From positions 558,001-622,000 of the forward strand of contig JUEB01000026.1 in assembly GCA_000802095.1 (NCBI GenBank): a stretch of 64,000 nucleotides of DNA, written 5' to 3'. The translations under genes were made by a program, and so were the position numbers. The notes below the pieces were generated by a model. The model worked only from the letters and a program-made list of their open reading frames with translations. It did not search any database and had not been told where the DNA came from. Shown in pieces: positions 62,991 through 64,000 of this stretch. Source of the stretch: Peptococcaceae bacterium BICA1-7. GTDB lineage: Bacteria > Bacillota > Desulfotomaculia > Desulfotomaculales > Desulfocucumaceae. Position 1 is the first letter of the stretch. Every line of letters starts with the position of its first letter.

Positions 62991-64000
62991 ATGGATATAG
63001 CCAAATATTTCACCGGTATCAGGCTCAATAATTCACCAGGGAGTCCCCTGTACCAACAAATCGCGGAAATAGTCACTCAAAAAATAAAAAGCCGGGAGCT
63101 CCCGCCGGGGACAAGGCTTCTACCGGAGAGAGATCTGGCGGTACTCTTTGGGGTGAGCCGGACCACCGCCATCAACGCCTACCGCCTGCTGGAGCAGGAG
63201 GGGCTGGTCAGAACCAGGGTGGGCAGCGGCACTTACGTGGCCGATCAGCCTGCTGAGGAAAAGGAGGTTCCCTGGGCCCAGCTTTTTAAATCCTATAATC
63301 AGTCCTATGCCTCTTCTGTACTGAGAGAAATGGTTTCCGCCAGCTCCTCCCGGGCCGGGATTATTTCCTTTGCCACAGGGTCGCCGGACCCTCATTTTTT
63401 CCCTGTCCAGACCCTGGCCGATCTTTTCAGCAACCACATCAGCTCCGCCAGCAAGGCTGATTTTGGCTATATTCCCACTGACGGCTATGGCCCTTTGCGC
63501 TGGTCCATATGTGAAATGCTTAAGGGAAAAGGGATCACCTCCCGGCAGGAAGAGGTGATGGTGGTTTCCGGGTCCCAGCAGGGCCTGTATTTATTAAGCA
63601 AGGCCTTATTGGAGCCGGGCGACTACGTGGTGATGGAATCGCCCACCTTTCTGGGAGCAATTCAGGCCTTTCAGGCGGCAGGCGCCAAAATACTGGGCAT
63701 TGACCCATCGGATACCCACTATCTCTCACTTCTGGAGGACTATATAATTCGCTACCGGCCAAAATTTCTGTATATAATGCCCACCTTCCATAACCCCACG
63801 GGCAGTATGCTGCCGCTAAAAGATAGGCAGGACCTTCTGGCGCTGGCCGCCCGTCACCGCCTGGTGATAGTTGAGGACGACCCCTACGGAGACCTGTATT
63901 TCGAGAAGGCCCCTCCCCCTTCGCTAAAAGCCCTGGACTCATACGGAGGGGTGGTTTACCTGGGCACCTTTTCCAAGATACTCATTCCGGGGCTTAAAAT
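62991..64000 (+). CDS. MocR-type regulator (GntR wHTH + aminotransferase domain), cut by window end
   Basis: ATG 62991 with CAGGAGTG; 336 codons visible, no stop. GntR winged helix ~18-85 (PLYQQIAEIVTQKIKSRELPPGTRLLPERDLAVLFGVSRTTAINAYRLLEQEGLVRTRVGSGTYV). The aminotransferase-like domain from ~115 has VVSGSQQGLYLLSK, MPTFHNPTGS, EDDPYGDLYFE and the start of the Lys motif GTFSKILIPGLK. The Lys is present, so it can bind PLP. Such regulators usually control the adjacent divergent gene, here the aminotransferase. Confidence 0.93.
   Translation, partial: MDIAKYFTGIRLNNSPGSPLYQQIAEIVTQKIKSRELPPGTRLLPERDLAVLFGVSRTTAINAYRLLEQEGLVRTRVGSGTYVADQPAEEKEVPWAQLFKSYNQSYASSVLREMVSASSSRAGIISFATGSPDPHFFPVQTLADLFSNHISSASKADFGYIPTDGYGPLRWSICEMLKGKGITSRQEEVMVVSGSQQGLYLLSKALLEPGDYVVMESPTFLGAIQAFQAAGAKILGIDPSDTHYLSLLEDYIIRYRPKFLYIMPTFHNPTGSMLPLKDRQDLLALAARHRLVIVEDDPYGDLYFEKAPPPSLKALDSYGGVVYLGTFSKILIPGLK

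Overview
The window looks like chromosomal DNA of an anaerobic, endospore-forming, motile Firmicute of the Peptococcaceae / Desulfotomaculum-Pelotomaculum type. This is inferred from gene content and not from a marker gene. The evidence is a complete gerA-type germinant receptor operon, YyaC, DUF3231, YaaR, YjfB and YndM-like proteins, 2-hydroxyacyl-CoA dehydratase genes, several acyl-CoA ligases and dehydrogenases, strong AGGAGG-type ribosome binding sites and frequent TTG/GTG starts.

Layout. 1-9 kb: end of a CpaE/MinD-like ATPase, a very large CHASE4-PAS-GGDEF-HD-GYP c-di-GMP protein, a 0.8-kb unexplained intergenic stretch, a secreted stalk-like protein, an aminotransferase and yyaC. 9-24 kb: an alpha/beta hydrolase, a zinc alcohol dehydrogenase, small sporulation-type proteins, two chemoreceptors without an obvious sensor domain, a LysM polysaccharide deacetylase, a PAS histidine kinase, an msrB-msrA pair, lipoproteins, a nitroreductase and an acyltransferase. 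24-26 kb: an AT-rich DUF3231 + CBO0543-like pair. 26.2-30 kb: a small accessory region beside tRNA-Arg(TCT). It holds a DUF433/DUF5615 toxin-antitoxin pair with a broken toxin, further remnants, a 123-bp duplication that includes the 3' part of the tRNA exactly 2,400 bp from the intact copy, and one cargo gene with an Ig-like repeat. 30-43 kb: a diguanylate cyclase, then an acyl-CoA ligase / 2-hydroxyacyl-CoA dehydratase / activase cluster under a FadR-type GntR regulator, and divergently a complete five-gene Dpp/Opp peptide-type ABC transporter. 43-54 kb: an MntR-like regulator facing two half-size GDT1 (Mn exporter) genes, the gerA-type operon, an FMN glutamate-synthase-like protein, a CoA-transferase, and an MFS exporter with a PadR regulator. 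54-64 kb: yaaR, a 4HB chemoreceptor, an XRE regulator with an acyl-CoA dehydrogenase, a divergent acyl-CoA ligase + acyl-CoA dehydrogenase pair, and an aminotransferase divergent from a MocR-type regulator (cut by the window end).

How it fits together. Genes for CoA activation, oxidation or dehydration and CoA transfer recur. They suggest fermentation or beta-oxidation of organic or amino-acid-derived acids. Several control sites are directly readable: a consensus sigma-A promoter with a TGGT-N3-ACCA operator in front of the GntR gene, a near-perfect match to the B. subtilis FadR (YsiA) operator as I recall it just upstream of the -35 of the ABC transporter, a 14-bp palindrome between the aminotransferase and the MocR gene, and paired ATGT/ACAT boxes at padR. 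Intergenic gaps carry at least two dispersed repeat families: a ~39-nt unit, and a CACAGAG-rich element, one copy of which has 16-bp perfect terminal inverted repeats.

Limits. Nothing here is a clear-cut new defence or mobile system. The most unusual parts are the tRNA-Arg remnant island, the FadR-like box on a peptide-type transporter, an acyl-CoA dehydrogenase without the usual catalytic Glu, and the unexplained gap at 4.66-5.46 kb. All family names were assigned by reading, without database searches.
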